From contig NZ_JADHDX010000007.1 of the NCBI RefSeq assembly GCF_016820585.1, forward strand, positions 109,951 through 173,950: a stretch of 64,000 nt of DNA. Direction: 5' to 3'. Of this stretch, positions 47,155 to 54,889 are shown one piece after another (within the stretch, counting starts at the first letter, position 1; every line of letters starts with the position of its first letter). The notes beneath the pieces are model-generated. The model was not told the origin of the DNA. It saw nothing but the letters and a program-made list of their open reading frames with translations, and searched no databases. Both the position numbers and the translations under genes were made by a program. The DNA comes from Arthrobacter beigongshangensis. Its GTDB lineage: Bacteria; Bacillota; Bacilli; Bacillales_A; Planococcaceae.

Positions 47155-47220
47155 AATAGAATACTCCCTTTCCTCTGAATTGTTGTAAATCTTAGTACAT
47201 TTAAATCTTAACACTACAAA

Positions 47221-47247
47221 CTTAGTTTGTCCATACAATAAACAAAG
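47221..47247. promoter_or_regulatory. xyl operator for XylR
   Basis: CTTAGTTTGT (47221-47230) and ATAAACAAAG (47238-47247) form an imperfect dyad (8 of 10 positions) around 7 bases, like the Bacillus xylO. Flanking CTACAAA and TTTTGTAG extend the symmetry to 47214-47255. It lies between the divergent xylF and xylR starts, so XylR may control both. A TTGTAG/TACTAA promoter for xylF would overlap it. Confidence 0.75.
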
Positions 47248-47308
47248 TTTTGTAGTACAATATTTCTAACAGCTACAATTGTTAATAAAACGTGGAGGTT
47301 GCAAAAGA

Positions 47309-48481
47309 ATGAGACAAACAACTTGGAATCAACATATCGTCAAGAAAAAGAATAAAGAAATTGTTCTGCAAGCCATTATTAAGCTAGCTCCTTTATCACG
47401 TGCGGAAATTGCACAACAATCTGGCTTAAATAAAGCTACGGTTTCTTCCTTAGTAAGTGAACTCATAGATGACGAGCTTATTTATGAATCAGGAATCGGA
47501 GAATCCAGTGGTGGCAGACGCCCTGTCATACTGCTCTTTAACGAACAAGCCGGATATTCAATCGGGGTTGATATAGGTGTTAATTATACTTTAGGTGTTG
47601 TTACTGATTTAGTGGGTAACGTTATTTATGAAGTGAGTCAAACGGTTGATACTAATCTTTCATCAGATCAACAAATTCAACTTGTAATAGATACAGTTCA
47701 CATCCTAATCAAGCATGTACCTGAAAGTAGATATGGTGTCATAGGTATTGGAGTTGGTGTACCTGGAATTGTTGATAATGAAGGCAAGGTATTATTGGCA
47801 CCTAATTTACGATGGAAAGATGTAGACTTGTTACAAATTCTTGAAGCAGAATTCAACTACCCTATTCTTGTTGAAAATGAGGCGAATGCTGGTGCCTACG
47901 GAGAAAAAAAATTTGGTGCCGGACAAAAAAGCAACAACTTAATCTACGTAAGTGCTGGAATTGGAATTGGAGTAGGAATCATTTTAAATGGAGAATTATA
48001 TCGCGGCATTAACGGTTTCTCGGGAGAGAGTGGCCATATGACCATTTTGAGGAATGGGCGCAAATGTAATTGTGGAAGTAGCGGATGCTGGGAAGCCTAT
48101 GCATCTGAATATGCACTATTAAAGCAAGCAAAAGAAATCGACCATTTATCTGAAGTAAACCTTGAACAATTAATTGAACTAGCCAACAATAATGATAAAG
48201 ATGCGTTAAAATTGTTCCAAGAAATTGGTTGTAATATGAGTACAGGAATTACGAACTTAACAAAAACGTTTAATCCTCAGCTTATTATTATTGGCAATAG
48301 ATTAGCAAAAGCAGAAAAGTGGATTAAAGAACCCATCATAACAACAGCAAAACAAGAACTATTGCCCTTTCATAAAGTAGATCTGAATATTATTTTCTCC
48401 GAGTTATCCCACTACTCAGCAGCACTCGGAGTGTCGGCTTTTACAATCGAAGAATTTCTTAAGATTGACCATAATGAGTGA
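47309..48481 (+). CDS. xylR: ROK-family xylose repressor XylR
   Basis: This 390-residue regulator has an N-terminal winged helix-turn-helix (LSRAEIAQQSGLNKATVSSLVSEL, about 28-52) and a C-terminal ROK sugar-binding domain. The ROK domain has GVDIGVNYTLGVV, VENEANAGAYGE and the zinc motif CNCGSSGCWE. ROK-type XylR binds xylose and releases the operator. I chose the ATG at 47309, ten bases after GGAGG, over a start at 47279. It is divergent from xylF, and the shared intergenic region holds the operator dyad. Confidence 0.94.
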   Translation: MRQTTWNQHIVKKKNKEIVLQAIIKLAPLSRAEIAQQSGLNKATVSSLVSELIDDELIYESGIGESSGGRRPVILLFNEQAGYSIGVDIGVNYTLGVVTDLVGNVIYEVSQTVDTNLSSDQQIQLVIDTVHILIKHVPESRYGVIGIGVGVPGIVDNEGKVLLAPNLRWKDVDLLQILEAEFNYPILVENEANAGAYGEKKFGAGQKSNNLIYVSAGIGIGVGIILNGELYRGINGFSGESGHMTILRNGRKCNCGSSGCWEAYASEYALLKQAKEIDHLSEVNLEQLIELANNNDKDALKLFQEIGCNMSTGITNLTKTFNPQLIIIGNRLAKAEKWIKEPIITTAKQELLPFHKVDLNIIFSELSHYSAALGVSAFTIEEFLKIDHNE

Positions 48482-48532
48482 ATAAAGTATTGAGTTTCTA
48501 ATCGTTTTGGTACTAGTTGCTACACGTGTTGA

Positions 48533-48804
48533 GAAGTGATGGGACTTGCTGTTCTGTCAGCAAGATTGAAGGATGAACTGGCTGAAATCAAGAAATTTTC
48601 ACTTGGTAAAAGGAGTAATGTAACGGCATATTATCAGAAGTAGGCAGAGCAAATTAAAAATGAGTATGTGAGACTTCCAATTCAAGGCTGCCTGATGGTA
48701 TTTTAGAAAAAGAACTCGGCAAAAAATTTACAAGAGTACTTGAAGATACTGGCGTTTTCAAAGAACAGATGGCATTTAAACGAATTATTCAGACATTAAA
48801 TTAG
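48533..48804 (+). pseudogene. galT: Relic of a galT-type hexose-1-phosphate uridylyltransferase
   Basis: From 48533 one frame reads EVMGLAVLSARLKDELAEIK and meets an in-frame TAG. A second frame, shifted, then reads KELGKKFTRVLEDTGVFKEQ and FKRIIQTLN before TAG at 48802-48804. Both blocks belong, in this order, to the C-terminus of the Firmicutes-type galT. At least one stop, one frameshift and an internal loss are present. It precedes galM by 14 bases, as in Leloir operons. Confidence 0.75.
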
Positions 48805-48818
48805 CAGGAGGAAAAATA

Positions 48819-49856
48819 ATGAAGATGGAAATAACGGATATTTCCGGAAAGTGGATGAAATATACATTAGTAAACGAACAAGGTATGTCTGTATCTGTAC
48901 TGAACTATGGTGGAATCATTACAGAAATACTTGTTCCTGATCGAAATGGGAAAATAGAAAATGTAGTGCTCGGATTTAAAAATTACGTCGACTACGAATC
49001 CAACCAGAACTATTTTGGTGCATTAATCGGCCGTGTTGCTGGAAGAATCCAGGGAGGTTCATTCGAACTTAATGGGAAAACTTACGAGTTGGAAAAAAAC
49101 AACAAAGACAATCATCTACACGGAGGTTCATCTGGATTCCACCAGGCTATTTGGGATGTAAAACCTTTTCAAACCGTTAATACTATTGGATTGATGTTGA
49201 CTTACAAAAGTTCAGATGGAGAAGGTGGATATCCTGGTAATCTAGATGTTACTGTCACCTACAAACTGAATAATAATAATCAGTTCATTATTGATTACTC
49301 GGCAACCAGTGATCAGCCAACTCCATTGACATTGACAAACCATTCTTATTTTAATTTAAGCGGTGATTTAAAAAAAACGGTCCATCATCATTATGTAACA
49401 ATAGATAGTGAACAATTTATTGAACTCGATGAAGAACTCATTCCCACTGGAAAGTTAATAAATGTTGCTGGTACTTCCTTTGACTATCGTAATGGTCAAC
49501 TATTGGGTAATGGGCTTAAAGATGATTCTGTGCAAAATAAAATTGCAGGAAATGGCCATGATCATTACTTTATTTTTAATCAGGGGAAGAAAAACGCTGT
49601 TGTTGTCAGAGATACTGATTCTGGGCGTATAATGCGGTTAAAAACGAATCAACCCGGAATGGTTATGTATACTTCCAATACTATGGAAGATGGAATGGAA
49701 TTGAAAGAAAACTTTTCTAAGAAGTACCTTGGTGTGTGCTTTGAAACGCAGAGTTCTCCGGCATCATTACATCATAATGGTTTTCCAAGTGTTGTTTTGA
49801 ATGCAGGGGAGCAGTATAAAAAGCAGACAGTATTTTCTTTTGGAGTTGAAGTGTAA
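48819..49856 (+). CDS. galM: Aldose 1-epimerase (galactose mutarotase)
   Basis: This 345-residue enzyme interconverts alpha and beta anomers of aldohexoses. It has the GalM motifs YGGIITEILVPDRNG, the substrate-binding NHLHGGSSGFHQAIW, LTNHSYFNLSG with the catalytic histidine, HDHYFIF, and the catalytic glutamate in CFETQSSPASLH. The ATG follows AGGAGGAAAAA. It is the only intact gene between relics of galT and a GH43 xylosidase. It may therefore now serve xylose or other aldoses from the neighbouring operons. Confidence 0.95.
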   Translation: MKMEITDISGKWMKYTLVNEQGMSVSVLNYGGIITEILVPDRNGKIENVVLGFKNYVDYESNQNYFGALIGRVAGRIQGGSFELNGKTYELEKNNKDNHLHGGSSGFHQAIWDVKPFQTVNTIGLMLTYKSSDGEGGYPGNLDVTVTYKLNNNNQFIIDYSATSDQPTPLTLTNHSYFNLSGDLKKTVHHHYVTIDSEQFIELDEELIPTGKLINVAGTSFDYRNGQLLGNGLKDDSVQNKIAGNGHDHYFIFNQGKKNAVVVRDTDSGRIMRLKTNQPGMVMYTSNTMEDGMELKENFSKKYLGVCFETQSSPASLHHNGFPSVVLNAGEQYKKQTVFSFGVEV

Positions 49857-49890
49857 CTAGAATTTTGCCGATATTTCCGCGAAATGACAA

Positions 49891-49915
49891 AAGCCATCCA
49901 ATTAAGGGATGGCTT
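49891..49915 (+). terminator. Terminator of galM
   Basis: AAGCCATCC (49891-49899) and GGATGGCTT (49907-49915) pair around a short AT loop, with an AT-rich tail. It lies 35 bases after the galM stop. Confidence 0.65.
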
Positions 49916-49925
49916 ATAATTGTAA

Positions 49926-50216
49926 AGATGCCTGTCACTCACACAAGGTGAAGAAATTGTAATTCCTGATCATGTCGAATACGTTTATCTACGTGCTGAA
50001 GTGAAAACAACTAGTTACCAGTATTCCTATTCGTTCGATGGGGAGAATTGGACGCTGATTCCTGTTAAATTTGAATCCTGCAAGTTGTCCGATGATTATA
50101 TCGAAGGCGGTGGTTTCTTTACGGGCGCATTCGTCGGTATGCAGTGTCAAGATACATCGGGTCAAAATCTACACGCTGATTTCGATTATTTTGTTTATAA
50201 AAAAGAAAACAATTAA
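49926..50216 (+). pseudogene. 3' relic of a GH43 beta-xylosidase gene
   Basis: The plus frame reads [20 protein letters not shown], then [17 protein letters not shown] and ADFDYFVYK, ending at TAA. This is the C-terminal concanavalin-like domain of GH43 xylan beta-xylosidases. An in-frame stop lies at 49923-49925 and the catalytic five-blade propeller is absent. There is no ribosome site. A GTG at 50001 opens a 71-residue frame but is unlikely to be translated. Confidence 0.8.
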
Positions 50217-50253
50217 CTGATTTAGCTGCAAACAAACATAACAACCTATCAAC

Positions 50254-50297
50254 AAAAGAATCCATTTTGAGTATGCTTAATCAAAATGGATTCTTTT
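50254..50297 (+). terminator. Intrinsic terminator after the GH43 relic
   Basis: A perfect 17-bp stem (50254-50270 with 50281-50297) is followed by T residues. It was probably the terminator of the lost xylosidase gene and also bounds the convergent nuclease gene. Confidence 0.88.
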
Positions 50298-50360
50298 TTG
50301 AACGTCTTCCATCGAAAGGAAGGTAACGGAACATATGGTGCTTGCGTAATTCCCCCCGTA

Positions 50361-51317
50361 TCACAAATTAGTTTCAATCACCATCAGTACAGTATCCAAA
50401 TCTATTCCGGTCAGCTTCGCAATCATTTCGGCGGCAATTTGTTGAGAATGCATATTTAATACAATTTCCCGATCCCGTTTGGCAATACCTAGTTCTAAGC
50501 CTTCTTTTTTCCCTCTTTCTAAACCTTCTTTTTTCCCTCTTTCTAAACCTTCTTTCTTCCCTATTTCTAGTCCTTCAGCTAGTCCAGCCTTCTCCCGATC
50601 AATTTCTCGCTGAAGCTGCCCTCTGAGTTGAAAATCTCTGTATTCGGCAATTCTGCGTGTGGCAGGATCTTCGCTAAGTCGTTGAATTTCTTCGAACGCT
50701 TCTTTCATTGTTGGACTTTCCATAGCCAACGCCTCCTTTAGTTGTTTATTGCCTTTTAAAAACAACAGCCATTTTTCAAGTGCATCTGTCTCTTGCAATT
50801 CGGCTACACTCAACTTACGCAGCTCCAAAACATGTATTTCCATATGGTCCGTAAACAGCGTTCTACTCTCGGGATCTATTAATTGAAACATACTATGAAA
50901 ATGATTTTTCGGCAACCATTTGAAATTGGTAATAATGATCTGAATCGCCTTATTAAGTCCCGTATACGACTGACCTACTTTATCTTGACTCGTATACATT
51001 TTCGCCCAGTACATGAGCATGCGCTCCGCAAATGCCTCGTGATCTTGCAGCTGAATTTCTACATTAATTTGTTCACCCGTATGCGTCACGACCCGAATAT
51101 CCATCACCGATAGTTTATCATCAGGATGTTTAATCGAGATGCTGGGGTCCGTTAAAGCAACAGAAGAAATCGTATCATGTAAAATGGCATTTAAGAAGCT
51201 AAGCAATAGCTTATTATTCCGTGGATTGCCGAAAAAACTTTTAAAAACAACATCATTACGCATATCCAACAAGTCCTGTTCATATGTCTCATTTTGTTCA
51301 CGGACAACTGCAATCAT
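50361..51317 (-). CDS. Rpn/PD-(D/E)XK nuclease-family transposase-like protein
   Basis: This 318-residue protein of the Rpn (recombination-promoting nuclease, PDDEXK_2) family has the family start DMRNDVVFKSFFGNPRNNKLLLSFLNAIL. Its active-site region is VMDIRVVTHTGEQINVEIQL, giving the D...ExQ pattern. A C-terminal tail (about 245-285) consists of near-identical octapeptides EGLERGKK. The ATG at 51317 follows AAGGTG. Such genes are usually present in several copies and make DNA breaks in RecA-independent recombination. A link to the many relics in this window is possible but not shown. Confidence 0.88.
   Translation of the reverse strand: MIAVVREQNETYEQDLLDMRNDVVFKSFFGNPRNNKLLLSFLNAILHDTISSVALTDPSISIKHPDDKLSVMDIRVVTHTGEQINVEIQLQDHEAFAERMLMYWAKMYTSQDKVGQSYTGLNKAIQIIITNFKWLPKNHFHSMFQLIDPESRTLFTDHMEIHVLELRKLSVAELQETDALEKWLLFLKGNKQLKEALAMESPTMKEAFEEIQRLSEDPATRRIAEYRDFQLRGQLQREIDREKAGLAEGLEIGKKEGLERGKKEGLERGKKEGLELGIAKRDREIVLNMHSQQIAAEMIAKLTGIDLDTVLMVIETNL
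50501..50572 (-). repeat. Three tandem 24-bp units inside the Rpn-type gene
   Basis: Units at 50501-50524 and 50525-50548 are identical, and 50549-50572 differs at four bases. They encode the repeated octapeptide EGLERGKK. The period is in frame, so copy number can change without frameshift. Confidence 0.9.
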
Positions 51318-51517
51318 ACAAAACACCTTCCATTCTTTTTCCTTATATTATAAAACGTACGTTCGTTAAAGTCGAGTGTTTTGATTGAATATTCTTACAC
51401 CCAAACAAACACATTGCTTTCAAAGACAGGATGGTGGAAAATAGTTCTGTGCATTATACTAAAGAAATGAGTAAAGGATAGTGCACTGTTTTATACGCAG
51501 CAACAGGAGGAGAAAAA

Positions 51518-52495
51518 ATGAGTAACGAACAAAATTTTTGGCTTGATTTACCGAAGCCGTTTTTTATATTAGCACCTATGGAGGATGTCACGGACGTTGT
51601 GTTTCGCCACGTCATCAGTGAAGCAGCATCGCCTGACGTATTTTTCACGGAATTTACAAATACAGAAAGTTATTGCCACCCTAATGGAAGAGAAAGTGTA
51701 CGTGGCCGTTTGACATTCACAGAGGATGAGCAACCGATTGTCGCGCATATTTGGGGCAATAAACCCGCATTTTTCGAACAAATGAGTATTGATATGAAAA
51801 AACTAGGGTTTAAAGGGATCGATTTAAACATGGGATGCCCCGTGCAAAACGTCGCCGCGAATGGGAAAGGTGCTGGACTTATCCAACATCCTGAAGTTGC
51901 AGCGGAAATTATTCAAGCAGCAAAAGCAGGCGGCTTGCCAGTGAGTGTTAAAACAAGATTGGGGTACACAAATCTTGACGAGTGGCGCGATTGGTTAGGA
52001 CATATATTAAAACAAGATATTGCGAACCTTTCCATTCACCTTCGTACAAAAAAAGAGATGAGCAAGGTAGATGCGCACTGGGAACTAATCCCTGAAATCA
52101 AAAAATTACGCGATGAAATTGCTCCAAATACCCTGTTAACCATTAATGGCGATATTCCTGATCGCGCAACAGGACTAAAATTAGTCGAGCAATACGGCGT
52201 CGATGGCGTCATGATTGGACGCGGTGTTTTCACCAATCCATTCGCTTTTGAAAAAGAGCCGAAAGAACATAGCGTGAAGGAATTTCTAAAATTACTGCTC
52301 TTACAGCTGGATCTGCACGATAAATATTCAACAGAAGCTGAACCTCGTCCATTTAAGCCGCTCCATCGCTTTTTCAAAATCTATATTCGCGGATTTAGAG
52401 GCGCAGGCGAATTAAGGAATCAATTAATGGAGACAAAATCAACAGATGAAGTACGCCAGTTAGTGCAACCACTTTTGGAAATGGAATTAGACTAA
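51518..52495 (+). CDS. tRNA-dihydrouridine synthase
   Basis: This 325-residue flavoenzyme reduces uridine to dihydrouridine in tRNA. It shows the Dus motifs [12 protein letters not shown] near the N-terminus and [23 protein letters not shown] with the catalytic cysteine (near residue 109). It also has [17 protein letters not shown] and the flavin-site [18 protein letters not shown]. The ATG follows CAGGAGGAG. The length is normal. I cannot say which tRNA position it modifies, or whether it is the DusB or a paralogous type. It seems monocistronic. Confidence 0.93.
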   Translation: MSNEQNFWLDLPKPFFILAPMEDVTDVVFRHVISEAASPDVFFTEFTNTESYCHPNGRESVRGRLTFTEDEQPIVAHIWGNKPAFFEQMSIDMKKLGFKGIDLNMGCPVQNVAANGKGAGLIQHPEVAAEIIQAAKAGGLPVSVKTRLGYTNLDEWRDWLGHILKQDIANLSIHLRTKKEMSKVDAHWELIPEIKKLRDEIAPNTLLTINGDIPDRATGLKLVEQYGVDGVMIGRGVFTNPFAFEKEPKEHSVKEFLKLLLLQLDLHDKYSTEAEPRPFKPLHRFFKIYIRGFRGAGELRNQLMETKSTDEVRQLVQPLLEMELD

Positions 52496-52531
52496 GCCAA
52501 ACAAAATTTAAACGAAGAGAGGAAGTTAACG

Positions 52532-52930
52532 ATGAAGAACGTAACTCCATTTTTAATGTTTCAAGGCGGTGTTGCAGAAGAAGCTATGAATTACTACACA
52601 TCCCTTATCGAGGATTCAGAAATTAAAAGCATAGCTCGATACGGGGCTGATGGTCCCGGTAAAGAAGGGACTGTTATACAAGCTGTATTTTCGCTAAAGG
52701 GGCAGGAGTTCATGTGCATCGACAGCCATGTTGACCATGCGTTTGCGTTCACCCCATCTTTCTCGATTTTTTTGACGTGCGATACCGAAGAGGAAATTGA
52801 CAGCCTATATGAAAAGATGATGGAAAATGGCACAGCACTTATGCCTATCAATAACTATGGGTTCAGCAAGAAATTCGGCTGGCTGAACGACAAATTCGGC
52901 GTATCCTGGCAGTTAAACTTACCAGAGTAA
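52532..52930 (+). CDS. VOC-family (PhnB-like) protein
   Basis: This 132-residue vicinal-oxygen-chelate fold protein resembles the PhnB/3-demethylubiquinone methyltransferase-like group. It has TPFLMFQGGVAEEAMNYYTSLI at the start, a central FMCIDSHVDHAFAFTPSFSIFLTC and a C-terminal SKKFGWLNDKFGVSWQLNL. The ATG follows AGAGAGG, 36 bases after the dihydrouridine synthase stop. The reaction is unknown. The related gene at 54424 has lost the central part that is present here. Confidence 0.88.
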   Translation: MKNVTPFLMFQGGVAEEAMNYYTSLIEDSEIKSIARYGADGPGKEGTVIQAVFSLKGQEFMCIDSHVDHAFAFTPSFSIFLTCDTEEEIDSLYEKMMENGTALMPINNYGFSKKFGWLNDKFGVSWQLNLPE

Positions 52931-52939
52931 TTTGGTTGC

Positions 52940-53045
52940 AAATTGTGGAGCTACATCATATTCCTTAAAAATATCAGCAAACAGCGCTTTACCGCTTGAA
53001 CAGCAATATTGAAGGCTATGAGTAAATTGGATACACCTTTCAAAA
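52940..53045 (-). pseudogene. Relic of a second copy of the helix-turn-helix gene
   Basis: Minus-strand codons near 52990-52940 read GKALFADIFKEYDVAPQF, matching DKTLFENIFMEYDVSLEGF at the C-terminus of the gene at 63.1-63.8 kb. Just upstream, 53019-53045 matches 24 of 27 bases of that gene's leader (63885-63911, both with GGATACACCTTT). The body of the gene is missing between the two blocks. Confidence 0.6.
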
Positions 53046-53072
53046 AAATATTTTGAAATAAAAAAGTTGCGC

Positions 53073-53126
53073 AGTCATTCAAGCAAGTGAATTCAAGGTT
53101 GAACTTTCACACTTAGCTGAATGACT
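53073..53126. repeat. 17-base imperfect inverted repeat before the SLAP gene
   Basis: AGTCATTCAAGCAAGTG (53073-53089) and CACTTAGCTGAATGACT (53110-53126) pair at about 14 of 17 positions. It ends about 45 bases before the SLAP gene start and may form a leader hairpin or regulator site. Confidence 0.5.
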
Positions 53127-53171
53127 ATACATATCCTGGAGCGACAACTACTTAAACGAGGAGCTATGACA

Positions 53172-53537
53172 ATGCAAAAGCTCTATTTTGAACCGGCATG
53201 GGACAAAACAATTGCCCCTATTGATCGTGAAAAAATCACTCTTCAATTTCAGCTCCAAGCAAAACAGCTACAAGGCGGCGTTCATTTGTCATTTTTATGG
53301 GACGCTCGTAATCATAAAGGTGAACAGCTGATTACCGTACTCATTCACAACTTTGAGGATACAAATCTTCGCTTACACAACACAGTCATTTCATATTATG
53401 AACTTGGGAAACAACTGGCCAATGCTACGTTTAGTTTACCTTGTGAAGTTGCTGGAAATACTTCGATGCCATGGACGTTTATATTTTCGGAAGTGAATGA
53501 TACGAATGTAGATCCTGAGTATGTGATTTGGAATTGA
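53172..53537 (+). CDS. SLAP-domain-containing protein
   Basis: This 121-residue single-domain protein of the SLAP (surface-layer-associated accessory) family begins with MQKLYFEPAWDKTIAP. It continues with GGVHLSFLWDARNHKGEQLITVLIHN and ends in TSMPWTFIFSEVNDTN. There is no signal peptide, so it is likely cytoplasmic, as for other small SLAP proteins of Bacillales linked to S-layer export. I chose the ATG at 53172, eight bases after GAGG. An ATG at 53166 is too close to that site. The function is unknown. Confidence 0.82.
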   Translation: MQKLYFEPAWDKTIAPIDREKITLQFQLQAKQLQGGVHLSFLWDARNHKGEQLITVLIHNFEDTNLRLHNTVISYYELGKQLANATFSLPCEVAGNTSMPWTFIFSEVNDTNVDPEYVIWN

Positions 53538-53555
53538 TGTGAAATAAAGGCGTAA

Positions 53556-53608
53556 AACGGGGCTACCCAGAAAGTCAGTGAAAAATGACTTTCTGCGACA
53601 GCCCCGTT
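53556..53608. terminator. Composite hairpin between SLAP and OsmC genes (copy 1)
   Basis: AACGGGGCT (53556-53564) pairs with AGCCCCGTT (53600-53608), and inside it CAGAAAGTCA pairs with TGACTTTCTG. It separates convergent genes. Its inner part is nearly identical to the hairpin at 54277-54320. Confidence 0.8.
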
Positions 53609-53659
53609 CTTTGAATGGATCGATTCTTATAGAAAAATCGTTCATGTTTACTCTTAATT

Positions 53660-54112
53660 TTAGCCTTTCACCCAATTAGAAGTAACAGGAACACCAGCAT
53701 CCACGAGCAAATTCATCACTGGACACCTTTTCTCAACTTTCTCCTTCAATTGTTGAATGCGATCCTCTGTTTCTTCTGTTTTGATAGTGACATCAAAGTC
53801 GACCGATTGAAAATGTGGTGAGACCCCTTCTACGCCCATTAATCCTTGCAAATCTAGTGAGCCTTCATTGACGAACTCAACTGCTTCATAGGAAAATTGA
53901 AGCTCTTTTGCAATGATTGCAATCATGACAGAAGTGCAGCTTGATAACCCCGCTAATACAAATTCAACTGGATTCGGCCCTTCATCTGTTCCACCTAAAC
54001 TCTTCGGCTCATCGACAACAAAAGGCTCAAAGTGACGAACGGAAATCTCCGTCTTAACTCCTTCTTTCCAAACTCCACTTGTTTCTACTTTTAATAATTG
54101 ACTTGTTGACAT
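53660..54112 (-). CDS. OsmC-family protein
   Basis: This 150-residue protein of the OsmC/Ohr superfamily acts on organic peroxides or similar thiol-reactive compounds. The conserved GGTDEGPNPVEFVLAGLSSCTSVMIAIIAKE stretch (about 53-83) supplies the first redox cysteine. The second is in VEKRCPVMNLL, near residue 130. I chose the ATG at 54112 after GAGAGGG rather than an upstream start at 54166. It lies between the two related hairpins. Which subclass it belongs to (OsmC or YhfA-like) is uncertain. Confidence 0.9.
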   Translation of the reverse strand: MSTSQLLKVETSGVWKEGVKTEISVRHFEPFVVDEPKSLGGTDEGPNPVEFVLAGLSSCTSVMIAIIAKELQFSYEAVEFVNEGSLDLQGLMGVEGVSPHFQSVDFDVTIKTEETEDRIQQLKEKVEKRCPVMNLLVDAGVPVTSNWVKG

Positions 54113-54276
54113 CTTAACCCTCTCCATTCCTAGTAAACTAATATGTTTTATTGAATATAACAGCAATATACTGAATATGCAATCTATTTCTTTAATTTTG
54201 CAACTTTTTTATAAGAAAATAGTAAGGCCAGTAAGTGCGGAGATGAGAGCCGTAGGTTAGTAATCAAAATAAAACA

Positions 54277-54320
54277 GGGCTGCCCAGAAAGTCAGTGACA
54301 ATTGACTTTCTGGGCAGCCC
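54277..54320. terminator. Composite hairpin between OsmC and VOC genes (copy 2)
   Basis: A perfect 18-bp stem (54277-54294 with 54303-54320) has a CAGAAAGTCA/TGACTTTCTG core shared with copy 1. It lies about 100 bases beyond the VOC gene stop on the minus strand. The rest of 54113-54423 holds nothing else recognisable. Confidence 0.8.
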
Positions 54321-54423
54321 CTTCGAAAAGAGCTTATTATTTTACGAAAATGCGATATCTTATTCGACACAGCCACACTCTTATAGCACGTGATTTCTGA
54401 AAGTACAAGGCAATTTATTGCGA

Positions 54424-54717
54424 TTATTCTCCCGGGACATTCACTTGGAAGGTAACGCCGAACTTGTCCTTGACTTGCCCATACAAGGGGCTCCAATCCG
54501 TCTTCTGAAGAGGCATAATGACTTGTCCACCGACTTGCAAATGTCCATGCATAACGCGATTCTTCATATCATCCGACAACGGATAATTCGGGTCCTCCGG
54601 CATATCTCCGAACTTCGTGATCCCTATTACTTTCCCACCCAGCGCTTTCTCGTAAAAATGGATTGCCTCTTTCGTGTTACCATCAAAAATCAAATACGGA
54701 TTCAAACTAATCGACAT
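54424..54717 (-). CDS. VOC-family (PhnB-like) protein with internal deletion
   Basis: The 97-residue product keeps both ends of a PhnB-like VOC protein. It opens with SLNPYLIFDGNTKEAIHFYEKALGG and closes with QVIMPLQKTDWSPLYG, then KDKFGVTFQVNV. The roughly 40-45 residues usually found between HGHLQVG and GGQVIMPL are missing. The reading frame is preserved. Two GACTTG copies (54520-54525 and 54532-54537) flank the junction. Half of one beta-alpha-beta module is lost, so the fold is probably damaged, though the gene is still open with normal ends. Confidence 0.82.
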   Translation of the reverse strand: MSISLNPYLIFDGNTKEAIHFYEKALGGKVIGITKFGDMPEDPNYPLSDDMKNRVMHGHLQVGGQVIMPLQKTDWSPLYGQVKDKFGVTFQVNVPGE

Positions 54718-54889
54718 TATTCAACAGCTCCTTAGCTCCATTTTTGCAATGCATAAGTGATTTCCAAGCGGCAGTAACCACCACCATTATTACCTATAAA
54801 TACATTTCACACACAAGAACATACGTTTGTCAATATGTACTTAATTGAAAACTTAGTGTTGGATTCCTGCGCACCACTCACTTAAATGA

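Noticed and set aside
50001..50216. Small 71-residue gene
   Set aside because: The GTG start has no ribosome site and the frame continues upstream as the end of a GH43 xylosidase, so it is treated as a relic.
50501..50572. Possible CRISPR-like repeats
   Set aside because: The units are directly adjacent without spacers and encode an in-frame octapeptide inside a gene.
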